From Dictyobacter kobayashii (lineage in GTDB: Bacteria; Chloroflexota; Ktedonobacteria; Ktedonobacterales; Ktedonobacteraceae): a stretch of DNA of 64,000 nt. Positions 36,624 through 46,313 of the stretch are shown piece by piece. Position numbers and translations under genes: made by a program. Each line of letters begins with the position of its first letter. Positions within the stretch are counted from its first letter, which is position 1. The notes beneath the pieces are model-generated. The model ran no database searches. It was not told the origin of the DNA and saw only the letters and a list, made by a program, of their open reading frames with translations. Where the stretch lies: the NCBI RefSeq assembly GCF_003967555.1, contig NZ_BIFS01000002.1:496001-560000 (forward strand), read 5' to 3'.

Positions 36624-37556
36624 CTAGGCAATAAATTCTTTGGCAAAGCGATAGAGGGGAGTCAGATCGGTTGAGCTGGGGAAATCAATGATGATTTCAT
36701 GGATGCCCATTTCTTCGAGAATGGCGATGCGCTGGCGAATCGTTTCTGGACTACCCACCAGTGAAAGTTCGTGGAGTCCGTTGCGAGCACCTTCTGGAAC
36801 CAGGGCCAGGGCCTCTGCGTCGGTATCAGCAATCGAGCAATAGGCGCCAGTCGTGCAGTGGATGCTGCTGAAATCACGGCCAACGGTCTCACAATGTTGC
36901 TTCAACACGTCCAGTTTATGCTGCAGCGTCTGGCGATCTCCACCTACGTTACAGGCATCACCATACTGGGCGACCAGTTTTAGCGTTACCTTCTCACCAC
37001 CACCACCGATCAGAATCGGAATGTGAGGTTTCTGCACGCCCTTTGGTTGGTTGATAGCGCCCCTGATCTGGTAATATTTACCTTCAAAGGTCGCCTCTTC
37101 TTGCTCCCACATGGCATGAATAACCTGCAATGCTTCGCGCAACATTTTCAGGCGCTCTGGTGCATCCGGGAAAGGATAGCCGTAGGCGCGATACTCATGC
37201 TCATACCAGCCTGCTCCGATGCCAAAGTTCAGACGACCATGGCTCAAGACATCCAGGGTACTGGCCATCTTTGCCAGCAGGGCAGGATTGCGATAACTGT
37301 TACAGGCAACGATCTGACCAATGCGCACACGCTTTGTATCGCGAGCCAGAGCGGCCAGGGACATCATGCATTCAAAGGTCACTTCCTGGGTGGGTTTTGG
37401 AACGGTATGAAAGTGATCAACTAACCAGACCGATTCAAAGCCTGTCTCATCGGCAGCTTTCGCTACATTGGTCATCGTCTCATAAGCATCGACGGGATCT
37501 TTGACATCCACCAAACTCATCTTCCAGCCATTGGGAAGAGAAATACCATACTTCAT
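36624..37556 (-). CDS. LLM class F420-dependent oxidoreductase
   Basis: 310 aa, luciferase-like TIM barrel. Features: FESVWLVDHFHT, RVRIGQIVACNSYRNPALLAKM, TLDVLSHGRLNFGIGAGW, then HIPILIGGGGEK near residue 190, all typical of the F420-dependent branch. The exact substrate is unknown. ATG 37556 sits 7 nt from AGAGG; an ATG 6 nt further up is too close to it. Monocistronic. Confidence 0.88.
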   Translation of the reverse strand: MKYGISLPNGWKMSLVDVKDPVDAYETMTNVAKAADETGFESVWLVDHFHTVPKPTQEVTFECMMSLAALARDTKRVRIGQIVACNSYRNPALLAKMASTLDVLSHGRLNFGIGAGWYEHEYRAYGYPFPDAPERLKMLREALQVIHAMWEQEEATFEGKYYQIRGAINQPKGVQKPHIPILIGGGGEKVTLKLVAQYGDACNVGGDRQTLQHKLDVLKQHCETVGRDFSSIHCTTGAYCSIADTDAEALALVPEGARNGLHELSLVGSPETIRQRIAILEEMGIHEIIIDFPSSTDLTPLYRFAKEFIA

Positions 37557-37832
37557 ACACATCCTCTTTCATAAAAGATCATGCTTTTATCCAAATACTT
37601 ACATACAACAATACGTCCTTGTGACCCCCATCAGATCCATCCCCACACGTTCTCACAATCTCACATCCTTTTGACTGCCCCGCTTGATTATAGCCCATAC
37701 TCGCTCAGATCCTCAAGGGTAAAGGTTTACTATTCTCTTCTTTATACGAATCAAACCCACATAAAATATACTTATTTGAAACAATCTGAAATTACTTTTG
37801 CAATGAGATATATTTCATATTGCTCTCTTGCG

Positions 37833-37909
37833 TACGAGCGCGGATGCGCTCGGACTTGTTTATCGGAGGTACAAAATATGGGCGGCGGCCCATATTTTGT
37901 ACCTCCGAT
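37833..37909 (-). repeat. Hairpin plus tail in minus orientation (probable family A copy)
   Basis: 22-bp perfect stem (37862-37883 with 37888-37909, loop GGCG). To its left, read on the minus strand, is AAGTCCGAGCGCATCCGCGC, then TCGTACGCAAGAG, a diverged form of the family A tail. The 37557-38004 gap holds this, the next hairpin and no gene. Confidence 0.5.
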
Positions 37910-37925
37910 GTTTATTAAACATAAT

Positions 37926-38004
37926 TACTTAAGGCATGGTTCAGGCTTATTTTGGACCATGCCTTAAGTACAAAAAGAGCTCGGACGCCTCAGAGGAGGC
38001 CCGC
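37926..38004 (+). repeat. Hairpin plus tail (diverged family A copy)
   Basis: 15-bp stem TACTTAAGGCATGGT with a 15-nt loop, then CAAAAAGAGCTCGGACGCCT and CAGAGGAGGCCCGCTCATTC. Also sits at the 3' end of the minus-strand MFS gene and may terminate it. Confidence 0.5.
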
Positions 38005-39264
38005 TCATTCGCTTATATGCTGAGGGAGGTAGCGCTCTGCGTGTCCGAGGGGGGTGAAGAAGAAGCAGAGGGGAATTAACATTACCAGCAGGCCGGCAAC
38101 ACTATACACGAGCATCACGTTGTGGGTCTGGTTGATAATCACTCCACCTAACAGGGCCCCAAGCGGAATGGCAGACCATGCCAGTACGCTTGCAATGCTC
38201 ATTACTCGTCCTAGCATGTGGTTAGGGACAATGGCCTGGCGTAAACTTCCGGTGTTGATGTTGAAGAGTATACCGCATCCCTGTAACAAGCCGACAAATA
38301 TCAGCGCCAGCCAGAACCAGCGTGTGAAGGATAGGGCAAAGATAAATAGACCATCGCACATCAAGGCGATCAGCGCGACCTTGCTGAAGGGCCAGCGTTT
38401 CCGTAATCTGCCAGCTAGCAAGGCCAGCACAACCACACCAACACTGCCCGCGGTATAGAGGAAGCCGACCTGGGTATCGCTAGCGTGCAGACGTTCTTTG
38501 GCAAACAGGACTAGCTGTGCTCCCTGGGTGGCTGACACAAAGTTCACCAGCGCCATCATCAGGGAAATGTTTCGCAAGACTGGATGCCCCCAGACATAGC
38601 GTAAGCCTTCGATGACATCGCGTGCGATGTGTTTGCGCTCCGATGCTTCTTCGCGCTGACTGTTGAAACTGATGGCAACCAGTGCAATTGAAAGAGCCGA
38701 CAATAAAAAGGAGAAGGCATCGAGGAATATGAGCCCGACCAGCGGCACAAAAGCAACCAGGATACCTGCCAGGACTGGACCCAGGATACTGGCCGCTGAA
38801 TAGCTTGCCTGTATGCGCCCATTGGCTGTTACCAGATCACTCTGATCTACCAGGCTGGGAATGGCTGCGAACTCACCGGCATCAAAACAGATGCTCAAGG
38901 TCGAGCTCACAAATCCTACCGCGTATATCCACCATACCGAGAGCAGGCCAAATGCTGCCGCGAGCGGAATAGTCGAGATCACGACGGCACGCGCTATATC
39001 AACAAAGATCATCAATCGCTTACGGTCTACGCGATCTGCCCAGGCTCCCAGAAGCAGACCAAACAGCAGATATGGCAGCATATTGGCCGCAGAAGAGATG
39101 CCCAGGCTGAGCGCAGAGCCTGAAATAGTATAGACTAGCAGGGGTAATGCAAACATTGTTACCGAACTACCTAGATTTGAGATGGTCTGTCCGGTCCAAT
39201 ATTTCCAGAAGTCCCAATTTGGCTTTTTTACAGATACAAGTTTCTCATCCTGTTGAACGGTCAT
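38005..39264 (-). CDS. MFS exporter (EntS/MefA-like, 12 helices)
   Basis: 419 aa, twelve predicted helices. WTGQTISNLGSSVTMFALPLLVY and the loop GAWADRVDRKRLMI are typical of the MFS_3 group that includes enterobactin and macrolide exporters. Substrate unknown. GGAGG is 5 nt from the ATG. The ArsR-type regulator lies 55 bp upstream-side on the same strand, so both may form one transcript controlled by that regulator. Confidence 0.9.
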   Translation of the reverse strand: MTVQQDEKLVSVKKPNWDFWKYWTGQTISNLGSSVTMFALPLLVYTISGSALSLGISSAANMLPYLLFGLLLGAWADRVDRKRLMIFVDIARAVVISTIPLAAAFGLLSVWWIYAVGFVSSTLSICFDAGEFAAIPSLVDQSDLVTANGRIQASYSAASILGPVLAGILVAFVPLVGLIFLDAFSFLLSALSIALVAISFNSQREEASERKHIARDVIEGLRYVWGHPVLRNISLMMALVNFVSATQGAQLVLFAKERLHASDTQVGFLYTAGSVGVVVLALLAGRLRKRWPFSKVALIALMCDGLFIFALSFTRWFWLALIFVGLLQGCGILFNINTGSLRQAIVPNHMLGRVMSIASVLAWSAIPLGALLGGVIINQTHNVMLVYSVAGLLVMLIPLCFFFTPLGHAERYLPQHISE

Positions 39265-39319
39265 GCAGGCCTCCTATGCCTTCTTCAAGTTATCTGTCTA
39301 CCAATTCAATTCAACAAAT

Positions 39320-39970
39320 CTAGTCTGGTATGTCTATGTCCTGCTGCTCCTCACCCGGCTTTAGATTTTGCAAGTAAGGGGGTGACTGAAAGAGCGCGAT
39401 CGATAATCCATAGACCTGCCCATCTGGATCGGGCTCAGCGGTAGCAAAATCATACGCTAGCTCAAACAAACGCCGATTAAACTCTTCTACTCGCTCACGC
39501 GACAAACGTGCATGCGGAAATCCTGTATGGCAAAATACATCCTGGGCATCTGCAGCCAGCGTATCTACTAGCTGTGCACGCGCCTGGGTCAGGAAATTCA
39601 GCGTCCGCTCCATACCTGAAGCGACTTCTGGCGGGAAATCAAAGATAAACAGGCGAGCGGTGCGCGTATAATACTTGGCCGTGATCCCATGCACTAACCG
39701 GCGCGCGACAACCTGGGCCAGCCCGGCGGCCTCCAATACCTGTAGATGGTGCCCGATGGTCCCGGCTGGAATCTTCAGGCGCGCACCAATCTGCTTGGCC
39801 GTCAACGGCTCATATTTGATGAGATCTAAAATACTCATACGGGTCGTATCCCCGAAGGCTTTAAATTGTTGCGCGCTATTAACCGTAAGCGTAGCGGGCA
39901 GTTCAGGCATCACGATTGCCTCACCATCCACCAGAGTGGTGTCAGCATACTTATCTTGTTCTGAGCTCAT
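39320..39970 (-). CDS. ArsR-type winged-helix regulator
   Basis: 216 aa from the ATG at 39970 (MSSEQDK); earlier in-frame codons lie in the promoter. The winged helix (about 30-105) has FKAFGDTTRMSILDLI, LTAKQIGARLKIPAGTIGHHLQVLE and AGLAQVVARRLVHG. The C-terminal half is longer than in metal-sensing ArsR proteins and has no CxC metal site, so it probably senses an organic ligand. It is the first gene before the MFS exporter; an inverted repeat and a sigma70-type promoter lie directly upstream. Confidence 0.87.
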   Translation of the reverse strand: MSSEQDKYADTTLVDGEAIVMPELPATLTVNSAQQFKAFGDTTRMSILDLIKYEPLTAKQIGARLKIPAGTIGHHLQVLEAAGLAQVVARRLVHGITAKYYTRTARLFIFDFPPEVASGMERTLNFLTQARAQLVDTLAADAQDVFCHTGFPHARLSRERVEEFNRRLFELAYDFATAEPDPDGQVYGLSIALFQSPPYLQNLKPGEEQQDIDIPD

Positions 39971-39998
39971 CCTACACCTATCGTACTGGCATTCCCCA

Positions 39999-40059
39999 AC
40001 GTACGGCAATAATCGTACGTCCCAAATATACAATACATTAACAGCTATCTCCATGTCAA
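39999..40059 (-). promoter_or_regulatory. Promoter and operator of the ArsR-MFS genes
   Basis: On the minus strand TTGACA (40054-40059), an 18-nt spacer, then TATTGT (40030-40035). Just downstream, ACGTACG and CGTACGT (39999-40005, 40014-40020) form an inverted repeat 8 nt apart, well placed to be the regulator's own operator. Confidence 0.6.
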
Positions 40060-40142
40060 GGATACAACATGTATTCCAGGGCTTTTTACTATTCGTCTAG
40101 AGATCGCAGGGAGGTCGCGAGCCAGCGATACGATGGGCATTA

Positions 40143-40240
40143 TTTCAGGTGTGGAGTGTGGTGTGGTGAGTGGCCGCGGCCACTTACCACACCACACTCC
40201 ACCCTCCCAACCCGGCGCCGCAGGCGCCAAAGAGGAACAT
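40143..40240. repeat. GC-centred hairpin with conserved flank (family B, copy 2)
   Basis: 25-bp stem with one mismatch (40151-40175 with 40178-40202), loop GC. The left edge TTTCAGGTGTGGAGTGTG and right flank CCCAACCCGGCGCCGCAGGC then GCCAAAGAG are the same as at 21014-21112. The 39971-40342 gap has no gene besides this and the promoter above. Confidence 0.75.
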
Positions 40241-40342
40241 GAAAAAGCCCTTAAAAAATCTCCGGACTGGCGTATATGTTGCGCCAGTTGTAAAATTATG
40301 TAGCTTCTTTTGTTTAATTCATGATAGATATTAGAGGATGTT

Positions 40343-42192
40343 ATGCTCAAAGAACCTCTCCTTGACGAAACAGCTCCCTGGAAACAGCGGTTTAACGCGT
40401 CTATAATATTTAGCGCCCGTATAGCAAGGGAGAATCCCGGACGGGGTATTGTGATCAGCAATCAGGCTAATCATGTTTTTCAGATATACAGTTGGGATGT
40501 CTCTACAAATACGATGACACAGTTAACCCACAAACCCGATGGACTGTTTGAAGTCGTTCTTTCTCCTGATGGACAGTATCTATATTATCTAGAAGACCAG
40601 GGAGGAAACGAAACGGGACATTTTTTACGCATCCCCTACGAAGGTGGTAATCCCGTAGATCTTACGCCAAATCTTCCGCCATATGTTGTATCGCAGGAGT
40701 CTACGCTCTATGGATTGACGATCAGTGGGTCAAGTCGTGTACTTGGTGGGGTTGTGGCCCACTCGAATGCCTATCATCTTTATTGCATTGAGGTGGGAGA
40801 GAAAGACCCTATCGGAGAACCACACCTACTGTATAGTAACCCGAAGTTGGCGATGAGCCCGGTACTTTCATATGATGGAGAAGTGGCAGTCATTGCTTCG
40901 ACAGAGAGCACGGGAACACTTCAATATACCCTGATAGCATTCGATGTCAGAAGCGGCGAACGCATCGGCGAGTTGGAAGATGGTCCTGGGGCTAGCCTGG
41001 ATCTATTCACTTTTTCTCCTGTGGCTGGCGATCTGCGTGTGCTGGCGACCAGCAATCGCAGTGGTAATATGCGCCCCCTGCTCTGGAATCCTTGTACAGG
41101 TGAACGTTATAATCTGCCCCTGGATGAACTGGAGGGTGAGATCAAGCCGTTGGACTGGTCCAGTGATGGCAAGCGACTCCTGCTCTGCCAGTTTCGACAA
41201 GCGGTGCAGCGCCTCTATATCTATAATCTGGAAAGCGGCGCTTTGCATGCACTTCAGCATCCGAGCGGTACTTATACACAGACCCATTTTGGACCTGATG
41301 ACACCATCCTGACAACCTGGCAGAATGCTAATCATGCCGCCTGCATCATTGAACTGGATGAAAGGACAGGGCAGCAGAAACATATATTGATCGCGGCTGA
41401 TACTGTTCCGGAGGGGCAGCCATGGAAATCGTTTACGTTCCCATCCACGGATGGCGAGACGATTCAGGGATGGCTCTGTGTGCCGGAAGGCGAGGGTCCA
41501 TTTCCAACTATCCTGGAAACGCATGGTGGACCGAATGCCGTCACAGTTGAGCGATTTGATGCAGTGTGTCAATCGTGGGTGGACCATGGCTTTGCGTTTG
41601 CCTCGATTAATTATCGAGGTTCGACAACCTTTGGCAAGCAGTTTTTAGAGCAGATCTGGGGCAATCCAGGCGATCTAGAGGTTGAAGACATGGTTGGCGC
41701 ACGTACGTGGCTGATTGAGCAGGGCATTGCTCGGCCAGACCAGGTTTTCCTTACTGGCCGGTCCTATGGGGGTATCTGACACTGCAGGCGCTGGGAAAGT
41801 ACCCGAATCTCTGGGCAGGTGGTATGGGTGGCATCGCCGTTGCCGATCGCCTGGTGCAATATAAGTACTCGTCGGATAAACACAAGGGCTATCTTGCAGG
41901 CCTCTTCCGCGGTACCCCCGACGAAAAGCCAGACCAGTACAAGAAAAGCTCTCCAATCACCTACGTTGAACACGTGACCGCTCCGGTTCTACTTATCCAG
42001 GGTCGCAACGATACTCGCTGTCCCGCTCGCCAGATTGAGGTCTATGAAGAACTGATGCGCGCACAAGGCAAATATATCGAGATTCTCTGGTTTGACGCGG
42101 GTCACGGCTTCCGTTCAGCGGATGATAGAATCATGTCTCAGGAACGAATGTTGCGCTTTGCATATCGAGCATTAGGTTTTTTACCTTCCTAA
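40343..42192 (+). pseudogene. S9 family prolyl oligopeptidase-like peptidase, frameshifted
   Basis: N-terminal beta-propeller (TolB/DPP-like, for example VVLSPDGQYLYYLEDQG) and C-terminal alpha/beta hydrolase. The first frame stops right after the nucleophile motif GRSYGG; the other frame then reads YLTLQALGKYPNLWAGGMGG and continues with GRNDTRCP (catalytic Asp) and DAGHGF (catalytic His) to 42192. Adding one G to GGGGG at 41768-41772 restores a chain of about 617 aa with the whole Ser-Asp-His triad. ATG 40343 follows AGAGGATGTT. Either a recent null or a sequencing error. Confidence 0.88.
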
Positions 42193-42201
42193 ATCAAAAA
42201 C

Positions 42202-42242
42202 AGCAACAATAAACACGAATTGTACGTGCGAGGCTTTCCTCC
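42202..42242 (+). repeat. Dispersed intergenic repeat (family C, copy 1)
   Basis: AGCAAC, then AAACACGA-NN-TGTACGTG and GAGGCTTTCCTCC, right after the peptidase stop. It matches 49210-49250, which also directly follows a gene end. Confidence 0.5.
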
Positions 42243-42270
42243 AGTTTAATTCCTACCAGCCAGAAAAATC

Positions 42271-42322
42271 AATAATAATAATGCTATGCACCTGATCGAT
42301 CCTGCATAGCATTATTATTATT
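42271..42322. terminator. Bidirectional terminator between convergent genes
   Basis: 20-bp perfect stem AATAATAATAATGCTATGCA with a 12-nt loop; T-rich on both strands. Lies between the S9 peptidase (plus) and the decarboxylase (minus). Confidence 0.75.
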
Positions 42323-42347
42323 ATTGCTTTTCGCTCAGGGATGGTTT

Positions 42348-43931
42348 TTAAATGAGCGAGGAGCCTTTTTTATCTACGAGCACTTCGAGCACGGTGGGTC
42401 GTCCTGCCTGCAAGTGTTTCTGGATCGCAGGTGCCAGATCCTGGGGATGCTCGACACGTTGAGTTTCACAGCCAAACCCCCGGGCAATCTGCAAGATATC
42501 GATGCCAGGCAGGTCCAGCCCTGGAACCTTTTCACCGACCTGCTCAAAACGCGCAAAGGCTTTGAGGATGGCATAAGTTTCGTTACGTAATACGACAAAG
42601 AGAACAGGGAGCCGCAGTTGCGCAGCGGTCCACAGTGCCTGGATCGAGTACATGCTGGAGCCATCGCCAATTACGCAAGCCACTGTGCGCTCGGGCAGGG
42701 CCATCTTGACGCCAATGGCTGCCGGCATAGCATAGCCCAGTCCACCACTCCCGGTCAGATAGAAGCTTCCGGGACTGCTGGCCTTGATATACCTGCGCAG
42801 GATGCCGCTGGTGGATGGGGATTCGTCGAGGACAACGGCATCCTCGGGCAAGATCTGACTCAGAGTGTGCATAAGAAAAGCTGGTAGGATCGGTGTCTGG
42901 GCCGCCGGTACTTCGGGCGCGCGCAGTGGCTCGGGCTTTGCCCTCTCGGAACGCGTCAGTAGTGGCAATAACTGCTCGACCGTTAAGGCGATGTGTCCCA
43001 CCAGGCTACGACCCACCCGGGTGCGGGCGGCCTCTTCTGGATCGTTGGTGATATGAATGACGGTGGTGCCTTCTTTCACGATGGGACCTGGCACATAGGG
43101 ATAATAGTGGAAGACTGGTGCCCCTACGACCAGTACGGTATCATAGCCAGCCAGTTTTTCAGATGCCAGTTTAGCCGCTGGTGGCAGATCACCTTGGAAG
43201 AAAGGATGCTTATCCGGAAAACCCACGCGGCCTGATAACGGTGCGCGCCAGACTGCGGCGTTGGTGCGTTCGGCCAGCGCGATCATCTGCTCCCAGGCTC
43301 CATCTCGATCGGCCTCGGCCCCAACGACCAGCGCCAGTTTCTGGCTGGCTTGCAACTGCTTTGCAATCTCCTGCAGGGCAATAGGATCGGGTGCGATGCG
43401 CTGCGCGACCTCATGAAGGTCCAGCGGTTCCACCTCCGCATCCCAGTCATCCATCGGAATGGAAAGAAAGACCGGGCCTCGCGGCTGCTGGGTGGCCATA
43501 TGATAGGCACGAACAATGGCAGCTGGCACATCTTGCGCCCGCGCAGGCTCATGGCTCCATTTAACATATGGTTTGGGTAGCTCGATAGCATCACGAGCAA
43601 AGAGCAGCGGCTCCAGAGCCATCATCTCACGCGTCTGCTGACCTGCCGTGATAATCAAAGGGCTACGATTATGAAATGCGGTCACGATATTGCCCATAGC
43701 ATTACCTACACCGGGCGCGGTATGTAGATTGACCAGTGCCGCGTGGCCGCTGGCCTGTGCATACCCATCGGCCATCCCTACCACCGCCGCCTCCTGTAAC
43801 CCCAGCACATATTGAAAATCCTCTGGATAATCGCGCAGAAATGGCAATTCAGTTGAACCTGGATTGCCAAAAATAGTTGTAAGCCCAAGCTGACGTAACA
43901 AACGAAAGGTCTCTTCACGCACTGTCGCCAT
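42348..43931 (-). CDS. mdlC: Benzoylformate decarboxylase-like ThDP enzyme
   Basis: 527 aa, full length, three ThDP-enzyme domains. PGSTELPFL carries the active-site Ser, LGLQEAAVVG the cofactor Glu and NLHTAPGVGNAMG the conserved His; the ThDP/Mg motif is GDGSSMYSIQALWTAAQ. The similarity to Pseudomonas benzoylformate decarboxylase runs through the whole chain (AGQQTR, KWSHEPA, GLDLPGID). In that enzyme a second catalytic His lies in VFRYHQY; here the stretch is VFHYYPY, so the His is shifted. It may act on benzoylformate or another 2-keto acid. No mandelate pathway gene is adjacent. Confidence 0.82.
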   Translation of the reverse strand: MATVREETFRLLRQLGLTTIFGNPGSTELPFLRDYPEDFQYVLGLQEAAVVGMADGYAQASGHAALVNLHTAPGVGNAMGNIVTAFHNRSPLIITAGQQTREMMALEPLLFARDAIELPKPYVKWSHEPARAQDVPAAIVRAYHMATQQPRGPVFLSIPMDDWDAEVEPLDLHEVAQRIAPDPIALQEIAKQLQASQKLALVVGAEADRDGAWEQMIALAERTNAAVWRAPLSGRVGFPDKHPFFQGDLPPAAKLASEKLAGYDTVLVVGAPVFHYYPYVPGPIVKEGTTVIHITNDPEEAARTRVGRSLVGHIALTVEQLLPLLTRSERAKPEPLRAPEVPAAQTPILPAFLMHTLSQILPEDAVVLDESPSTSGILRRYIKASSPGSFYLTGSGGLGYAMPAAIGVKMALPERTVACVIGDGSSMYSIQALWTAAQLRLPVLFVVLRNETYAILKAFARFEQVGEKVPGLDLPGIDILQIARGFGCETQRVEHPQDLAPAIQKHLQAGRPTVLEVLVDKKGSSLI

Positions 43932-44006
43932 GGTTTTTTCCCTTCCTGATAAATATCTTTCTCTTCCTTTCTTATTCTACCCCATGTATTAGAACTACTT
44001 ATTCTT

Positions 44007-44100
44007 GTTTTTATGGTATGGGAAAAAAGTGCGTCGTGCGCACTTTTTTCCCATACCATAAAAACAGGTCGGGCACGTATGCGCACGCACAATACCGTTT
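44007..44100 (+). repeat. Hairpin plus conserved tail (family A, copy 3)
   Basis: 27-bp perfect stem (44007-44033 with 44039-44065), loop TCGTG, followed by AGGTCGGGCACGTATGCGCA and CGCACAATACC. Upstream of the decarboxylase gene start. The tail runs into the large palindrome that follows. Confidence 0.72.
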
Positions 44101-44523
44101 AGATACGAAGAATTTGAGCTCGAACATGGGATTGGAGCTTGCTCCCCCTTTTCCCTTCCTGTACGAAAAAGCGACAAGAAAGACGATGCTCATAGGTTCG
44201 GGCCTCAGCGCCCGATTGCCGCCCCGGTAGGGCGGCCCGGTATCCCAGCACTCAAGCACCCCGTGGTATTTGCCCTTCCTTCACGCGGTGCCCAAACACG
44301 GACCATGCGTTTGGGCACCGCGTGGGTCGAGGTAGCGGTGACGAGAGACCGAGCGGCGAGGAGACCGGGCCCCACTACCGGTGGGCAATCGGGCGCTGAG
44401 GCCCGAACCTATGACATCTCTTTTCTTGTTGCCTGGATGCTCAAGGAAAGGGAGAGGGCTTGTCGTCCGATAGCAATCACCATGTTTGAGCTTTTCTTAT
44501 CTCAACGGTATTGGGCGCACGCA
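44081..44523. repeat. 440-bp imperfect palindromic element
   Basis: The whole stretch folds back on a centre at about 44303. Outermost GCGCACGCACAATACCGTT matches GCGTGCGCCCAATACCGTT (reverse of 44508-44523 and onward); further in, a 30-bp arm is perfect (44191-44220 with 44384-44413); at the centre CACGCGGTGCCCAAAC pairs with its complement around 11 nt. No coding frame is convincing. It could be a miniature transposon with very long terminal repeats or a long structured RNA. It fills the 43932-44576 gap together with the hairpin at 44007. Confidence 0.7.
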
Positions 44524-44576
44524 TGTAAGGAATGGTGTAGCTTTTAGCCTGGGTCCCATATGAATTGAGTCAGTCA

Positions 44577-45485
44577 CTAATGCGGCAATGTTTTTAATCC
44601 TGTTTCTTGCTGCCCGCGCATTAACCAGAGATAGCTGTCTTCGAGGCCAGGCTCTACGGCAACCACAGATACGTCCCTTGTTTGTGGCGGACGGTCACCC
44701 ACTATGCGATATTGCATCGCGCTACCCATGTTGATGGTGGAAACAACCTCAGCCGCGCCTTGAAATCTGAAGCCTGGCGGGGTCGTGACCAACCAGACCG
44801 AGCCACGCGCCTGCTGCAACATCTGGGCAATTGTCCCTTGAAAGGTGACCTGACCCTGGCGTAAAATCGCCAGGTGCTGGCAGGTCTGGGCGATATCTTC
44901 CACGATATGGGTGGAGAGCAAGACGGTACGCCTATCACCCAGATTGGAGAGCAGGTTGCGGAAACGGATACGCTCTTCCGGGTCCAGGCCAGCCGTAGGC
45001 TCGTCGACAATCAGGAGTTGGGGATCGTTGAGGAGGGCCTGGGCGATTCCGACCCGGCGTTTCATGCCGCCGGAGAAGGTTTTTAGTTTGCGCTGCGCGA
45101 CCGAGGTCAGTGCTACCATCTCCAGCAACTCCTCAACGCGCTGTTTGCGCGCCTTGCGGTCTTGTAACCCTTTGAGGATGCCGATGTAGTCCAGGAATTC
45201 ACGTGCGGATAAATCGGGATACATGCCTAGATCCTGCGGCAGATATCCCAATATCTGCTTTACCTGTGTGCGACCTTCTTCTGTGGTCACATCAATCTCA
45301 CCGATACGCATGCTGCCGCTGGATGGACGCAGAATGCCAGCCAGGATGCGCATAAAGGTTGTCTTTCCTGCCCCATTTGGCCCTAGTAGTCCATACATTC
45401 CATGCGGGATCTCCAGATTCACGCCTTGCAAAGCCTGGACCTTACCACGATAGGTTTTGGTCATATTCTCAATGATGATATTCAT
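44577..45485 (-). CDS. ABC transporter ATP-binding protein (ABC-2 exporter)
   Basis: 302 aa. Walker A GPNGAGKTT, Q-loop LPQDLG, signature FSGGMKRR, Walker B LLIVDEPTAGLD, and H-loop STHIVED. The 80-residue C-terminal extension is typical of ABC-2 exporter ATPases such as those for antibiotics or lantibiotic self-immunity. Last of three minus-strand genes with the permeases at 45525 and 46310, which diverge from a two-component system. Confidence 0.9.
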   Translation of the reverse strand: MNIIIENMTKTYRGKVQALQGVNLEIPHGMYGLLGPNGAGKTTFMRILAGILRPSSGSMRIGEIDVTTEEGRTQVKQILGYLPQDLGMYPDLSAREFLDYIGILKGLQDRKARKQRVEELLEMVALTSVAQRKLKTFSGGMKRRVGIAQALLNDPQLLIVDEPTAGLDPEERIRFRNLLSNLGDRRTVLLSTHIVEDIAQTCQHLAILRQGQVTFQGTIAQMLQQARGSVWLVTTPPGFRFQGAAEVVSTINMGSAMQYRIVGDRPPQTRDVSVVAVEPGLEDSYLWLMRGQQETGLKTLPH

Positions 45486-45524
45486 GCCTTTAATGTCCTT
45501 TTCAATAGATTTGCGGCCATCGTT

Positions 45525-46313
45525 TTAATGCCATTGTTGCCATTTCAGCCAGCGTCCCAGTAGCAACATCACCAGCGCGGCAATACTTACCAACACAATC
45601 ATGCTGGCGACCGCTGCTAAAGGAGGGGTGATCCCGAGCAGGTCGGTGTTGACACCAAAGAAGCCGTTGGCAATCAGTGCGCCTGAGGGTGTGAGGATAG
45701 TACGACTCAGGGTTGGTAGTACCTGCTGCTTGAGAAACAGATTGCCCCACAGCCAGTAGCCGGCGAAGAGAAATTGATAGAGTGGCAGCGGCATGACCAT
45801 CGGGCAGGCCAGGGAGAAGGCAGTGACAAATAAGATGCCTGGCAGGGCCACCAGCAGAAAAGCACCTATGAACAATGGTATGACCAGCACATTATGGGAT
45901 GCGACCAGGATATGACCCTGAAAAAAGCTAAAGACTATCAGTAGCGGCACCAGGGTAGCCGCCAGCGAGCCGACATATTTTCCCCATAAACGACGCTGCA
46001 CGGGAGCCCGCATGGTATTGAAGAGCTCATCCACTTTAACGCGTCGATCCCGCACCAGCCGATCTGCCAGCAAACATCCTACACAGAGGGGCAACAGTAA
46101 TTCTCCACTGGCCACCGAGTCTACAACAGTGTAGATCAATGAATGCGTGGCCAGTTCCTGCTGTGTGGTCGCAAAGAGACTCGGTCCTCCTCCCATGACA
46201 AAGTAGCCATAGGTCGCCAGCAACCCGAAAAAGATCCAGAGCGAAGGACGACGTAGCTGCATCGAAAATTCATAGCGGCAAATGCCGAAAAATTGAGCCT
46301 GTGCTGAACTCAT
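45525..46313 (-). CDS. ABC-2 type permease
   Basis: 262 aa, six or so helices. Contains YEFSMQLRRPSLWIFF at the N-terminus, typical of ABC-2 permeases. Its ATG overlaps the stop of the upstream permease (ATGA at 46310-46313), showing translational coupling; the ATPase follows 40 bp later. Exports or expels an unknown compound. Confidence 0.85.
   Translation of the reverse strand: MSSAQAQFFGICRYEFSMQLRRPSLWIFFGLLATYGYFVMGGGPSLFATTQQELATHSLIYTVVDSVASGELLLPLCVGCLLADRLVRDRRVKVDELFNTMRAPVQRRLWGKYVGSLAATLVPLLIVFSFFQGHILVASHNVLVIPLFIGAFLLVALPGILFVTAFSLACPMVMPLPLYQFLFAGYWLWGNLFLKQQVLPTLSRTILTPSGALIANGFFGVNTDLLGITPPLAAVASMIVLVSIAALVMLLLGRWLKWQQWH

Noticed and set aside
37581..37967. 128-codon plus-strand frame after the LLM gene
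   Set aside because: It runs through the two palindromic repeats, has no ribosome site and no recognisable protein features.
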